Shown here: in pieces, positions 1 to 9,365 of the stretch
Numbering within the stretch: the stretch's first letter is position 1
Layout of the letters: each line of letters starts with the position of its first letter
The notes under the pieces: model-generated
Seen by the model: only the letters and a program-made list of their open reading frames with translations
Told to the model about the DNA's origin: nothing
Database searches by the model: none
Assembly: GCF_000497045.1 (NCBI RefSeq)
Contig: NW_015961948.1
Coordinates: 248,001-312,000, forward strand
Length of the DNA stretch: 64,000 bases
Reading direction: 5' to 3'
Source of the DNA: Kalmanozyma brasiliensis GHG001
Taxonomy: Eukaryota > Basidiomycota > Ustilaginomycetes > Ustilaginales
Program-made: the position numbers and the translations under genes

Positions 1-1
1 C

Positions 2-670
2 AAAGAGGCGGAGATGGCTGCGTTGTACGCCAAGCTGGGCAAGGCTCCTCCCACAGGGGGTGCGGGGGCGGAGGTGAGGGTCGGCGAGCGGCTGGCAAGC
101 GGATCCGGTGGTGTCGGGAGGAGCGGAGGGACGGGAGCAAATACGGAGGTGATGAAGGATGGCAAGCGCTGGGGGAAGCAGGGGGAAGAGGTTTCCGAGG
201 CGGACAAGAAGCTTGCGAGGAAGTTCGCTAGGGATGAGGTGAGGAGACGACGTGCTGCTGCCGGTGAAGCTGATTTGACGGAAGAGGGAAAGAAGAGCCG
301 GAGGGAGGACGAGTCGGACCAGGACAGAGACCGCCGACATAGACATCACCACTCGAGCCGACACAGGGGTGACGATGGAGACGATCGACATCGTCACCGC
401 TCACATCGACACAGAGACCACGACCCCGAGGACAGACGCCATCGCGAACACAGACACAGACGCAGCAGCCGAAGCAGGAGCAGGTCGCCAGAGACATCGA
501 GCCGACACCGTCGACGAGAGGACGAAGACGACAGACGCAGATCAAAGGTCTCGCCCTCAAGGAATGATGGAAGAAGAGAAGATGAGAATCCGAGACATGC
601 GGCAGATACTTCTGAGCGTCATCCACATCGGGATGATCACTCGTCCAGGCATCGATCCCGACGGGACTGA
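2..670 (+). CDS. Arg/Ser/His-rich (RS-like) protein, 5'-truncated
   Basis: The reading frame is open from the window edge and ends at TGA 668-670, so only the C-terminal ~222 residues are present; the ATG at 14 is probably internal. The first ~85 residues contain a Gly-rich stretch and a charged helix (EADKKLARKFARDEVRRRRA). The remainder is an extreme Arg/His/Asp/Ser tail with RSRSRSPE-type dipeptides, as in splicing-associated RS proteins. That suggests a nuclear RNA-processing role, but no domain is visible and I do not recognise the family. One weak possibility is the MMTAG/kinase-phosphorylation-protein family, whose members end in a similar basic tail; this is a guess. The next gene starts about 0.5 kb downstream on the same strand. 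Confidence 0.6.
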   Translation, partial: KEAEMAALYAKLGKAPPTGGAGAEVRVGERLASGSGGVGRSGGTGANTEVMKDGKRWGKQGEEVSEADKKLARKFARDEVRRRRAAAGEADLTEEGKKSRREDESDQDRDRRHRHHHSSRHRGDDGDDRHRHRSHRHRDHDPEDRRHREHRHRRSSRSRSRSPETSSRHRRREDEDDRRRSKVSPSRNDGRREDENPRHAADTSERHPHRDDHSSRHRSRRD

Positions 671-1164
671 AGACACGTTGATCGGAACAGTCAGGAAGCG
701 CATTGTACAGAGCACGTCTCGGATGCAGACACTCAATCATCTGCGCATTTGCATCGCTCAATGAGGAGCTCGAGACACTTTTCGCCTCCGTGATGAGGGT
801 CGGTGAAAGTCTCGTTGAGGAAGCGTTGTGGACCCTGCCTCCAGTGTGGACGGTCGCGTAAAGTTGATGGCGGCAAACGCGCTGAGTTCAGAAGACGCGC
901 TCTGCAACCTCAACTTTTTTCGGCTCGGTGTTGCTTTTCTGAACTCAGCCTCCACCAGAGACCCTGACACCGTCGAGCTTGGTCTTGCGAGGACGAAGAC
1001 CTAACTTCTTCGGGGACCCTCACCATCAGCACACCACCTGACAAGCGTTACAGACGTCTGACCAGGGTAGCCGTACCTCACACCGCTCCATCATGGCGTC
1101 GTAGCGCTCGCCGCATGCATTGCTCCATCTTCACAGCACCATAGATGCGCCACCCTCGCACAAG
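671..1164. other. Intergenic; contains a 13-bp inverted repeat
   Basis: Lies between the RS-rich gene and the polymerase eta gene. GCTGAGTTCAGAA at 881-893 is repeated in perfect inverted form at 937-949, with a 43-nt spacer. A second 8-bp inverted pair (860-867 with 909-916) interleaves with it. No coding potential seen. Confidence 0.6.
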
Positions 1165-3750
1165 ATGACCTCTCCCAAGAAGGCCGCGCGTCGGTACGAT
1201 GCTCTGTCTTCCAATGGGTCCGGCATCTTCGCCAATACATCAGTCGCAAGCTCGTCAGCATCGCCATTCTCGGATGCAGCGGTCACATCTGATATCGCAG
1301 ACGTCAAGGAGCACCTCCTCCCCGATCTTCCAGCCATCGATGACCGCAGCAGCTTGGTAGACAAAGCACCCTCGTTGAAGTCGCCGGAACCGACACATGT
1401 GCCCGTACCCTCTCATACGAATCTCGAATCGGCGGTACACAGCTCCGGTCCGCCACCGTGGCCAACCATCACCTACAGGCACCTCCTCTCTGCAGGCACT
1501 CTCAACCCAACCAATCCTCTCCGCGTCGTCGCACATTGCGATGTCGACGCCGCCTATGCTCAATTTGAAGCATCTCGACTAGGACTTGACGCCACAGTCG
1601 TTCCAATAGCCGTACAACAATGGCAAGGTCTCATCGCGGTCAACTACCCAGCTCGCGACGCGGGCGTGTCCCGCTTCGAGAGCATCCCAGAAGCGCTCAA
1701 GAAATGCCCCGATTTGCACCTCGTCCACGTCGCAACCTACGCACACGGCATCAACAGGGCCGAGTACCATGACGATCCCAAGCCTGAAACCCACAAAGTC
1801 AGTCTGGACCCGTATCGAAGGGAAAGCACCAAGATTCTGACTATCTTCAAAAAGACGTGCCCACTCGGAGCGGTGGAGAAGGCGAGCATCGACGAGTCGT
1901 ACTTCGACCTCACGATTGAAGTGCGGAAGCTCATGATTGAACGCTTTCCGCATCTGGCGCACCCCCCACCAGATGATGCTGTCACAGGGGCGAAGGGCAT
2001 GGACCAACCATTGCCGCCTCCACCGAGGCTAGGTCTAAAACAGTGGAAGCAGCTTGGGTATGTCGTACCCAAGTCGGGTGATGTCGGCAAGGCTACTGGC
2101 ATCGGGCGTCCTGAGAAGGCGGTAGCGAAGGGTGCATTGCTCGTGGATGCACCTATTGGAGCTGGCATTGTTTCCGCTCCTTTACCAGAATTGCCGAACG
2201 ACTACCCGAGGTTGGACGCAGGGAGCAACACCGAGACGACCGGCGAAGTGAAGGACGACAAGTCCAAAGACAAGCAAGCTCCACCATCGTGGGGCTCTGA
2301 CCAGGACCGGCTCACAGACCCATCCTCCAGTCAGCCTGGTGATCTCGATTCGGAAGCCGCACTGTGGGACCGCATCGAGTACGGCGAGACAACCTGGACC
2401 GACGTCGCTCTAGCTCTGGGTGCCGAGCTCATGAATCGCGTCCGACAAAATGTGCTTGACGAGCTCGGATACACCACCTCCGCCGGCATCGGCTCCAACA
2501 AGACGCTCTCCAAGCTCTGCTCGTCTTGGCGCAAGCCTAACGGTCAGACCATCATGCGTCCTTGCTCGGTGGCCAACTTCTTTTCGTCCCTGCCGTTCCA
2601 AAAGATCCGCTTTCTCGGCGGCAAGCTGGGAACAGCGATGGGAGTTGAGTGGAACTCTGCCACCGTGTCCGATCTCTGGGAGGTCGGGCTGGACGAGATG
2701 CAAGCTAAATTCGGCGAAGAAGCGAGATGGGTGTACAACGTCCTTCGCGGGATCGACTACAGCGAGGTGCGGGAACGAGTCAATAACCAGACTATGCTGG
2801 CCAGCAAGTCCGTCCGACCGGCCATCACCAAGCCTGAAGAGGCGATGCACTGGCTCAACATCCTCGCGACGGAGCTGGCTATCAGACTGCGAGAGGCGAG
2901 AGAAGAAAGGATCAACCTGTGGCCCAAGACACTCGTACTGAGGTACATCCGGGCTGGATCTGTACCGCGCAGTCGACAGACAGCATTCCCATTCTCAAAT
3001 CCCAACAGCCAGGATGAGCTGGCCAAGGTGATTCTCAAGAAGGGTCAGAAGCTGTGGGAGGAGAGCCTGGGCGACGCGTTGGGCTTGGGACTGGGATCGT
3101 CCGGATTTGGAGAGGCAAAGGTGTTGACAATCGCTCTCGGCTTTGGAGGTCTGGCAGAGGGCGAAGTGGGTCAGCGTGGGATCGCAGGCTTTCTCGGTGC
3201 AACGAATGCGGCATCGATATCGCCGTTCTCCTCATCAGCAACAACAGCGGGAACGACAAGGCCGGCAGCAGAAGCTGGAGTCGAGGAACAGCCCTCGCCA
3301 AAGAAGAAGAAGAAGCGCAATCGACTTGATGCCATGTTTGAAACGCAAAGCAGGCAACAACAGTCGCAAGCAACACCAAGGCAGGAAGACCGTCTGTCCA
3401 TCGAGAGCGAGGACACTCGAGAGCAAGAGACACCTACTCTGCCACAAGACGAAGGAACGAATGGCGACGAGAAGCAAGCGGGATCGGGAGAAGGGCATCG
3501 GGAGGAGGAGCCAGAATGGCGTTGTCCCGAATGCTCGCAGCTCTTCAAAGCGCCATCCGACTCGCCATGGTTCGAAAAGCCGTATCTGGTCGAAAAGTTG
3601 AAAGACGAGCATCAGGATTGGCACTTTGCCGTGTCACTATCGCAAGCACCAGCGGCGCCCTCTACGGCATCGTCGGCATCGCAAGCCCCCTCCACAGCCA
3701 ACACGAGCAAAAAGAAGCGAGCGTTGGACAAGTTCTTTGCGCGACGCTAG
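1165..3750 (+). CDS. RAD30: DNA polymerase eta (Y-family translesion polymerase)
   Basis: Single-exon 861-aa protein. It carries out translesion synthesis opposite UV photoproducts in the nucleus. Residues ~124-130 hold the catalytic CDVDAAYAQFE motif (D126, D128) followed by the Y-family finger/palm sequence; SIDESYFDLT (D243, E244) supplies the remaining metal ligands. The helix-hairpin/palm segment TSAGIGSNKTLSKLCS follows, then the little-finger domain. The C-terminus has a UBZ-like zinc finger (C787, C790, H816, H820) and ends in a PCNA-binding-like KKRALDKFFARR. An insertion of ~140 low-complexity residues separates the SIDE motif from the helix-hairpin region, making the protein longer than yeast Rad30 (~630 aa). 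The start is ATG 1165; the frame is open for 15 codons upstream but has no ATG there. Confidence 0.95.
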   Translation: MTSPKKAARRYDALSSNGSGIFANTSVASSSASPFSDAAVTSDIADVKEHLLPDLPAIDDRSSLVDKAPSLKSPEPTHVPVPSHTNLESAVHSSGPPPWPTITYRHLLSAGTLNPTNPLRVVAHCDVDAAYAQFEASRLGLDATVVPIAVQQWQGLIAVNYPARDAGVSRFESIPEALKKCPDLHLVHVATYAHGINRAEYHDDPKPETHKVSLDPYRRESTKILTIFKKTCPLGAVEKASIDESYFDLTIEVRKLMIERFPHLAHPPPDDAVTGAKGMDQPLPPPPRLGLKQWKQLGYVVPKSGDVGKATGIGRPEKAVAKGALLVDAPIGAGIVSAPLPELPNDYPRLDAGSNTETTGEVKDDKSKDKQAPPSWGSDQDRLTDPSSSQPGDLDSEAALWDRIEYGETTWTDVALALGAELMNRVRQNVLDELGYTTSAGIGSNKTLSKLCSSWRKPNGQTIMRPCSVANFFSSLPFQKIRFLGGKLGTAMGVEWNSATVSDLWEVGLDEMQAKFGEEARWVYNVLRGIDYSEVRERVNNQTMLASKSVRPAITKPEEAMHWLNILATELAIRLREAREERINLWPKTLVLRYIRAGSVPRSRQTAFPFSNPNSQDELAKVILKKGQKLWEESLGDALGLGLGSSGFGEAKVLTIALGFGGLAEGEVGQRGIAGFLGATNAASISPFSSSATTAGTTRPAAEAGVEEQPSPKKKKKRNRLDAMFETQSRQQQSQATPRQEDRLSIESEDTREQETPTLPQDEGTNGDEKQAGSGEGHREEEPEWRCPECSQLFKAPSDSPWFEKPYLVEKLKDEHQDWHFAVSLSQAPAAPSTASSASQAPSTANTSKKKRALDKFFARR

Positions 3751-5897
3751 GTCAACCCAGCAGAATGGTATGATCTCGACACCACCTCTCTTCATTTGGG
3801 GGTTGCACCCTGCTTTTTGTTTTCTCAGTCTTCTTAAGAACAAAATCGCGTGGCCCCTTTACGCGAAGGACATTTGCAACTCCGCGCGCGCCCTTGAACG
3901 CGTTCACCTCAAAGGGGTTTCGCTTCTTCTCTTTCACGCCATCGTGCCGTGGCAAACCCACTATATGCAATGCATGACCTTGCAAACAGACCGCCGTTTG
4001 CCATGACGATCATTGGCGCTCGCTCGCTTACCCACACGTCGAGCCGAGGGTAGATGATTGGGATCGACGAGATCGCCCCTGCCTTGCGGTGATTTGTGAG
4101 CCCTCGGTTGGGCCCCTGTTTTTTTCATGCCGTTGGTGACAGACTCGTTCTTCGTCAAATGGAATGGCGTGAGCAGCGATGCTAGCTCGACATCGACCGT
4201 CTCGCTTCGTCGTCGCTTCGCGCTCGGCACAAAGGTCATCGGGACAACTCACTGTTCGTCCAGCATCGAGACGTACGTTTGTTCTCATGCGAGCTTCACT
4301 TTCTGATCTCTCGATGGCGTCGCCAAGTCCTCGCGGGTTGTAATGCGACCGGCATTGCAGTCAGGGGTTGGCGAGCCCGCGGAGTCGCATGGCAAGGCTT
4401 GCAGGAAATGAGGATGGCGGTGCTTCGATGCTAGCATCGGCGAGGGACTAGCTTGATCCTCCTATTGCTAGTGTCGCCGGGTCAAAGCCTCCAAGCCAAG
4501 GAAAGGCCAAGCTACGCCCGCGTACAGACAGAGGCTGTATCGCCACCTGGTGGCGCTTGCATGCTATAGATGCCAGGAGTTGCGGCACACGTGTGAACTT
4601 GGCGAGACCATTCTTGTTCCTGCACTTCCAGCATAGCGAGGACAGAGCGTGGGAGCAGGCAGGCAGAAGCACAGCACCGGAAAGGAATTTCGAATTGTTT
4701 TTTGGTTTTGTTTCTTGTTTCAGGATCAGATCGACACGCGGCAAGAAGGCAGAGAAGAGAACCCTGATTTTCATGCTCGCCCGCTCCTGGCCCGGATGAA
4801 ATCGATTTCATGCCGCCAGTCCAAGCTGCTGCCGCTGCTTCTGAGAGCCTCCTCTCGCTAGCATATGCCGGCTGGACCGAGAGAGCCAGCCGCCGTCCTG
4901 AACGCTGGAGGCTCCGTCGTCACGCCTTCTTCACGCAGCAGGATGCTGGAGATGCTGGCTCGTCGAACGCCGCACCGATGTCGCCCCGGCCGCCGCCGAC
5001 GCCTTGGTGCGGCACCAATTACCATAGCATCGCTGCCACTGCCCTTTGTGTGTCCAACGATGCACTCTCTTTCCTCAAGCAGCTGCATTGCCGTGCCGCG
5101 ATTTACACGGCGGTTTGCGCTCTGTCTCCCTCCATGGTCCCCCCTTAGATGCCGTTGAACAAGCAACAGCCATATCCGCTACAGTTGCTGGGGAGCGTAC
5201 GCCTACCCTGCGGCAGTAATGTGCTCGCACCTGTCAAGAAACTTTGACCACATTGTGTGCTCGACGATGGGAGAGCAAGACCCTCCTTTTTTGCCTTCCT
5301 GAAACCCAATCAATGCAATAGGTGGTTAATTTTCCCGCTCCGCCTGCTAGCCGGCCAACCCTCGATTTGGCCGCCCCAAGGCAGGGGTTCGCTTCTTCTT
5401 ACGTCGTGACACCGAGACATGCCAAGGCTTGGACATGTCGGATTCACGTTGAGAGCAAGAACACAAACCAACAATGGATGTCGACGTGCAGCTGTAAAGG
5501 GGTACAGATGTCATAGCCATTTGGCACCCTCGATTTGCGCTGTCCAAGGTCCAATCTCATGCAATCTATGCATCGAAGCGTCAGGTTATACGGAGCTTTC
5601 TTGCCTGCTCGGCATGTGTGTGTCCCTTTCAGCAGGGCCTTCCTCTGACATGACATGCAAAATTTGCTCTCCTGCCAGCCTTCTAGCATGGCTCCCCTTG
5701 CTGTATCGTGCGCTGTCCCTCGAAGGAGTGTACCTGAGTTTGCAACGAACAGGTCTCACTTTTGCATGGCATATAAGTAGTAGAGCGTCCTCCTTGACAG
5801 ACCACGGATTTCCGTTCCCTCGACCCTCTATCGCTACCTACCTCCTCCAACCTCGTCGACCTCTGCTGGCCAGAGTCGTCCTTGTGTATTATTCAAG
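3751..5897. other. Long intergenic region, no gene recognised
   Basis: About 2.1 kb between polymerase eta and the GH128 gene. Short open frames exist on both strands (for example 4810-5148), but none has a recognisable motif or protein-like composition. The last ~130 bp is pyrimidine-rich, consistent with a leader for the downstream gene. Confidence 0.5.
5772..5777 (+). promoter_or_regulatory. Candidate TATA box for the GH128 gene
   Basis: GGCATATAAGTAG lies ~125 bp upstream of the ATG at 5898 and is followed by a CT-rich stretch. Assigned by position and sequence only. Confidence 0.4.
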
Positions 5898-6836
5898 ATG
5901 AAGTTCCTCGCTCTTCTCTTCTCTGCGCTTGTCGCACTCATCACTTTCCTTCCCTCCCCCACCATCGCAGCATCACGAGGTCTCGCGTGGGGCACCAACA
6001 ACAACTGGGGTCCTTCTGTTGCCAAGGGCCTTATCGAGTGGTACTGGCACTGGCAAGACGGCCCCAACTCGCGCTTCAACGGCAAGCTCGAATTCGTCCC
6101 CTGCTTCTGGGGTCCCAAGTACTACAGCCAATGGAACCAACGCAAGCAAGAGATGAACCAGAACGTACCATCGGCGCTTCTCGGCTTCAATGAGCCTGAC
6201 ATCAGCGGGCAGTCGAATCTGGACCCCACCACGGCGGCGAATCTGTGGATGAAGGAAATTCAGCCATGGAAGAAGCGTGGTGTTCGACTCGGTTCCCCTC
6301 AAATCGTATATAACCAGGACTGGCTCGGCAGCTTTATGAACATCTGCCGCAGGAAAGGGTGCACGGTCGACTTCATTGCCATCCACTGGTACGGATCTTG
6401 GAACGACCTCGCTGGACTCCAGCGCTACGTGCGTCAGGTGCGCGCCCGATTCAACCTGCCTATCTGGATCACCGAGTACGGCGTCACTTCCTCGTCCGGA
6501 GGAAGCCAGCGGCAAATCAAGCAGTTCCACATGGACGCGACCAATTGGCTCAACTCGCAGAGCTACATTGAACGCACCTCGAACTTTGGCAGCTTCCCCG
6601 TGTCGCGACCACCCGATGCCTTTGGATCCCGCCTCAACGCCATGTTCAACGGCGACGGCAGCCTGCGCGATCTCGCCCACTGGTACGTCTGGTCCTCTGG
6701 CAACTCGAGACGCAGTCTCAGGGCAGACAATTCGACCGCAGAGGACGACTTTGAGCCTACCAAAAAGGAGGTGCCCATCTTCGAGAAGCCCGCCAGCTTC
6801 AGCCACGAGCTCGATCTCACCGAACTCAGTGAATAG
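5898..6836 (+). CDS. Secreted glycoside hydrolase, GH128-type beta-1,3-glucanase
   Basis: 312 aa, single exon. A clear signal peptide (MKFLALLFSALVALITFL...TIAAS, ~24 residues) directs secretion. The mature protein matches the Asl1-like glycosyl hydrolase catalytic family (GH128): GLAWGTNNNW at its start, LGFNEPD with E99 as the probable acid/base, the aromatic IHWYGSW segment, and WITEYG with E193 as the probable nucleophile. GH128 enzymes cleave beta-1,3-glucan, so a role in remodelling the fungus's own wall is likely. The last ~45 residues (after ARDLAHWYVW-like end of the barrel) form a charged tail without a GPI signal. Stands alone between two large intergenic regions. Confidence 0.88.
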   Translation: MKFLALLFSALVALITFLPSPTIAASRGLAWGTNNNWGPSVAKGLIEWYWHWQDGPNSRFNGKLEFVPCFWGPKYYSQWNQRKQEMNQNVPSALLGFNEPDISGQSNLDPTTAANLWMKEIQPWKKRGVRLGSPQIVYNQDWLGSFMNICRRKGCTVDFIAIHWYGSWNDLAGLQRYVRQVRARFNLPIWITEYGVTSSSGGSQRQIKQFHMDATNWLNSQSYIERTSNFGSFPVSRPPDAFGSRLNAMFNGDGSLRDLAHWYVWSSGNSRRSLRADNSTAEDDFEPTKKEVPIFEKPASFSHELDLTELSE

Positions 6837-7672
6837 AGACCGGAACAGGATCAGGCCGCCACCGTCATCCGACTGCTTGGATAGCAGCACAGTGAATGAG
6901 TTCGGGGCCAGGTCCACTATCATTCTTTCTCATTAGACTATCCTCGCCTCCATGGACTGGGAGCGAGCGCCGGATCGTGTACTATTATTCAATGTCATGG
7001 GTTCGTGCCGGCACACCACCAATATACCTGCTATGACAAAAAGTATCCGAGCTCGCGCGCACCTTGTCCCTGTGGGCGTATAGCCAGCCAGATGCGCTGA
7101 ACAGTCAGCCAGAGGAGTCGTAACAATGTGATGGAAGGTGAGACAAAGAGAACCAAGACGATGAGGAGCTTTGACAGCTGTCGAACAGAGCTTTCCTCAC
7201 TCAATGCCGCGGCATTCGTCCGCAGTCTAACATCCCAAATTTGCACGTCGGCTAGAAATGCGGCAGCAGAACAGCGCAGCGCAGCGCAAAAGTCGGTGTT
7301 TTGACCGGCAATACTTTTTGGCGCCACCAATTTTCGACTGCTCGCTTTGCCGGAGTCACACCGCGCTGCGCAGAGCGGGCTTCCCCGCAATCAGAGGCTG
7401 TCACTTTGGGTTGACATGAAGTTGCGCAGCTTGATGTTGGCTCCCTCCTTGTCACCACCAACACCACCCACAGACAAGGGCAGATCCAGTGGGGCACTCT
7501 AACATGGTCCTGTCGAGTCAGACTCATTACTTTGACAGTCGGTCTCGTTCATTCGCCCATTAATTTTTGCGCCGTCCGCCGACAGGTTGACGCCGACCCA
7601 CGATCACAATACACTCCAACAGGCACCTCATAGAGCAGCTCCCACCTCCGCAAACAAAAAGACATCTTCAAT
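6837..7672. other. Intergenic; promoter of the MFS transporter
   Basis: About 0.84 kb. It contains a short GC-rich repeat, CAGCGCAGCGCAGCGC, at 7272-7287. No gene seen. Confidence 0.5.
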
Positions 7673-9181
7673 ATGTCAATCCCCGTCGACGTATCATCAG
7701 CGACACGGTCGCAACCTACATCGTCGACCGAGTCGAAAGACCCCATGGACACGACCCCGTCCAATTCCACCGACCTCTCGACCACGGACAACGTGCAGCT
7801 CTCCGATGCCGCGTTCACAATCCGCGAAGGCGGCTACGGTTGGGTCAACGTCGTCTGCAGCATTTTCGTCAACGCCTCCACCTGGGGCGTCAACACCACC
7901 TTCGGCGTCTACTTTTCCTACTACCTCCAGAACGACTACTTTCCCGGCGCCACGCCGATGCGCTATGCCTACGTGGGCGGTCTCTCCATTTCGTCCTGCA
8001 TGCTGGTTGCTCCCTTCGTCAATCTGCTCTGGCGCTCGAGTGGCTGGTTTAAGACGCCTCTTTACCTGGGCATGGTCCTTGTCTCCCTCGGTCAGATCGG
8101 CGCAGGACTGAGTCGGACGTACGTCCAGCTCCTCCTCACCCAAGGCTTTGTGTTCGGCGTAGGTCTGGGACTGGTAATGATCCCGACCCAGCCGCTATTG
8201 AGCCAGTGGTTCAAGCGCAAGCTCAGCTATGCGCAAGGGCTCTCGGCAGCAGGAAGCGGTCTCGGCGGGTTGATCCTCGCAAACACCACACGCTACCTCA
8301 TATCGCACAAATCGCTCCAGTACGCACTCATCTGCAACGGAATCGTCTCGCTCGTCGTCCTCTTCCCCTGCATCACACTGATGAAGTCGACCGAGCCGCA
8401 GACGCTTCGCATCATCCCATCGCGCTTCCGCAAAACAACAGAACTGCCACCGACAGCAGCGAGGATCCGCAAGAACCCGCTCGAGCTCAAATGGCTCGTC
8501 CATCCAGGGTACGCTTTCGTGCTGCTCTTCGGCGTGTTTTCGATGGTCGGCTACTTCGTGGCCATCTATTCACTCGCTGCGTTCGCGAGCTCCGGTCTGG
8601 GCTTGACGCAAGCGCAAGCGTCGACGCTGCTAAGCATCCTCGCTGCGGCGCAGATGGTCGGGCGGCCACTGTGCGGATTCCTGCTGGACTTGGTTGGGCG
8701 ACATCCGTGTACGATCATCATCCAGACGTTGGCGGGGCTGACGTGCTTCGCCTTCTGGCTGCCCGCCCGAGGGTTTGGCTTGCTGGTGGTGTTTGCTATC
8801 ACACAGGGGCTGTTGGGCGGGACAATCTGGTCGAGCGTCGCCCCGCTCTCCGCCGAGGTGGTCGGGATCCGGGATCTGCCCAGTGCACTAGCGGTCTTCT
8901 GGCTCGTCATGGTCCTCCCAGGTCAATTCGGCCAACCTATGGCGATTGCGCTGATCAACTACAGTCAGGATCATCTGGGGAGAAAGGGTGCGCAGGCGTA
9001 TCTCATTTCCATTGGATTCTGCGGCGCTTGTTTCGTGGTCAGTGGTGTAATGCTGGGCTTCAGTTGGATGTTTGTCCGGTCGAGAAGTCGGGCTCAGCAG
9101 ATGGAGAGTCAGCAGTCCTCAGAGCAACAAACCATAGATACCACGACACCGTCGACGGCGACAGCACAAGAAAAGGCGTAG
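7673..9181 (+). CDS. MFS transporter, monocarboxylate-permease (MCT/Mch) type
   Basis: 502 aa, single exon from ATG 7673. A ~55-residue Ser/Thr-rich cytosolic N-terminus is followed by the MCT-family signature EGGYGWVNV at the start of helix 1. About 12 hydrophobic helices are split by a central cytosolic loop (TLRIIPSRFRKTTELPPTA). The protein has the usual fungal length for this family. Members move monocarboxylates or related small organic molecules; in yeast the Mch proteins are not lactate/pyruvate carriers, so the substrate cannot be inferred. The C-terminal Gln/Ser/Thr-rich tail is probably cytosolic. The next gene (9366-11837) is convergent, 184 bp away. Confidence 0.85.
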   Translation: MSIPVDVSSATRSQPTSSTESKDPMDTTPSNSTDLSTTDNVQLSDAAFTIREGGYGWVNVVCSIFVNASTWGVNTTFGVYFSYYLQNDYFPGATPMRYAYVGGLSISSCMLVAPFVNLLWRSSGWFKTPLYLGMVLVSLGQIGAGLSRTYVQLLLTQGFVFGVGLGLVMIPTQPLLSQWFKRKLSYAQGLSAAGSGLGGLILANTTRYLISHKSLQYALICNGIVSLVVLFPCITLMKSTEPQTLRIIPSRFRKTTELPPTAARIRKNPLELKWLVHPGYAFVLLFGVFSMVGYFVAIYSLAAFASSGLGLTQAQASTLLSILAAAQMVGRPLCGFLLDLVGRHPCTIIIQTLAGLTCFAFWLPARGFGLLVVFAITQGLLGGTIWSSVAPLSAEVVGIRDLPSALAVFWLVMVLPGQFGQPMAIALINYSQDHLGRKGAQAYLISIGFCGACFVVSGVMLGFSWMFVRSRSRAQQMESQQSSEQQTIDTTTPSTATAQEKA

Positions 9182-9365
9182 CAATGCAAAACGAGTCGCA
9201 GCGCATCGCTGCGAACAGCTTACTGATCCAAGCGCGTGTTTTGTTTCAACAAGACGGTTTTGCGAGCTGAGTTCACTTCTGCTGAGGACCTGACTGAGTG
9301 TGATGCCCGAACTCGAAGGGCTGCCAACGGATGTATAGTATTGCCGAGGCCTAGAGAACGGAATC

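Noticed and set aside
1120..1164. Upstream extension of the polymerase eta frame
   Set aside because: Begins at TTG rather than ATG and adds 15 residues with no family match; the ATG at 1165 is preferred.
4810..5166. Overlapping plus- and minus-strand open frames of about 100 codons
   Set aside because: Both strands are open with no protein-like pattern, as expected in GC-rich non-coding DNA.
7272..7287. CAGCGCAGCGCAGCGC, also found (15 of 16 bases) at 41089-41103
   Set aside because: A simple GC-rich short repeat; two occurrences in unrelated promoters are not enough to call a shared regulatory element.
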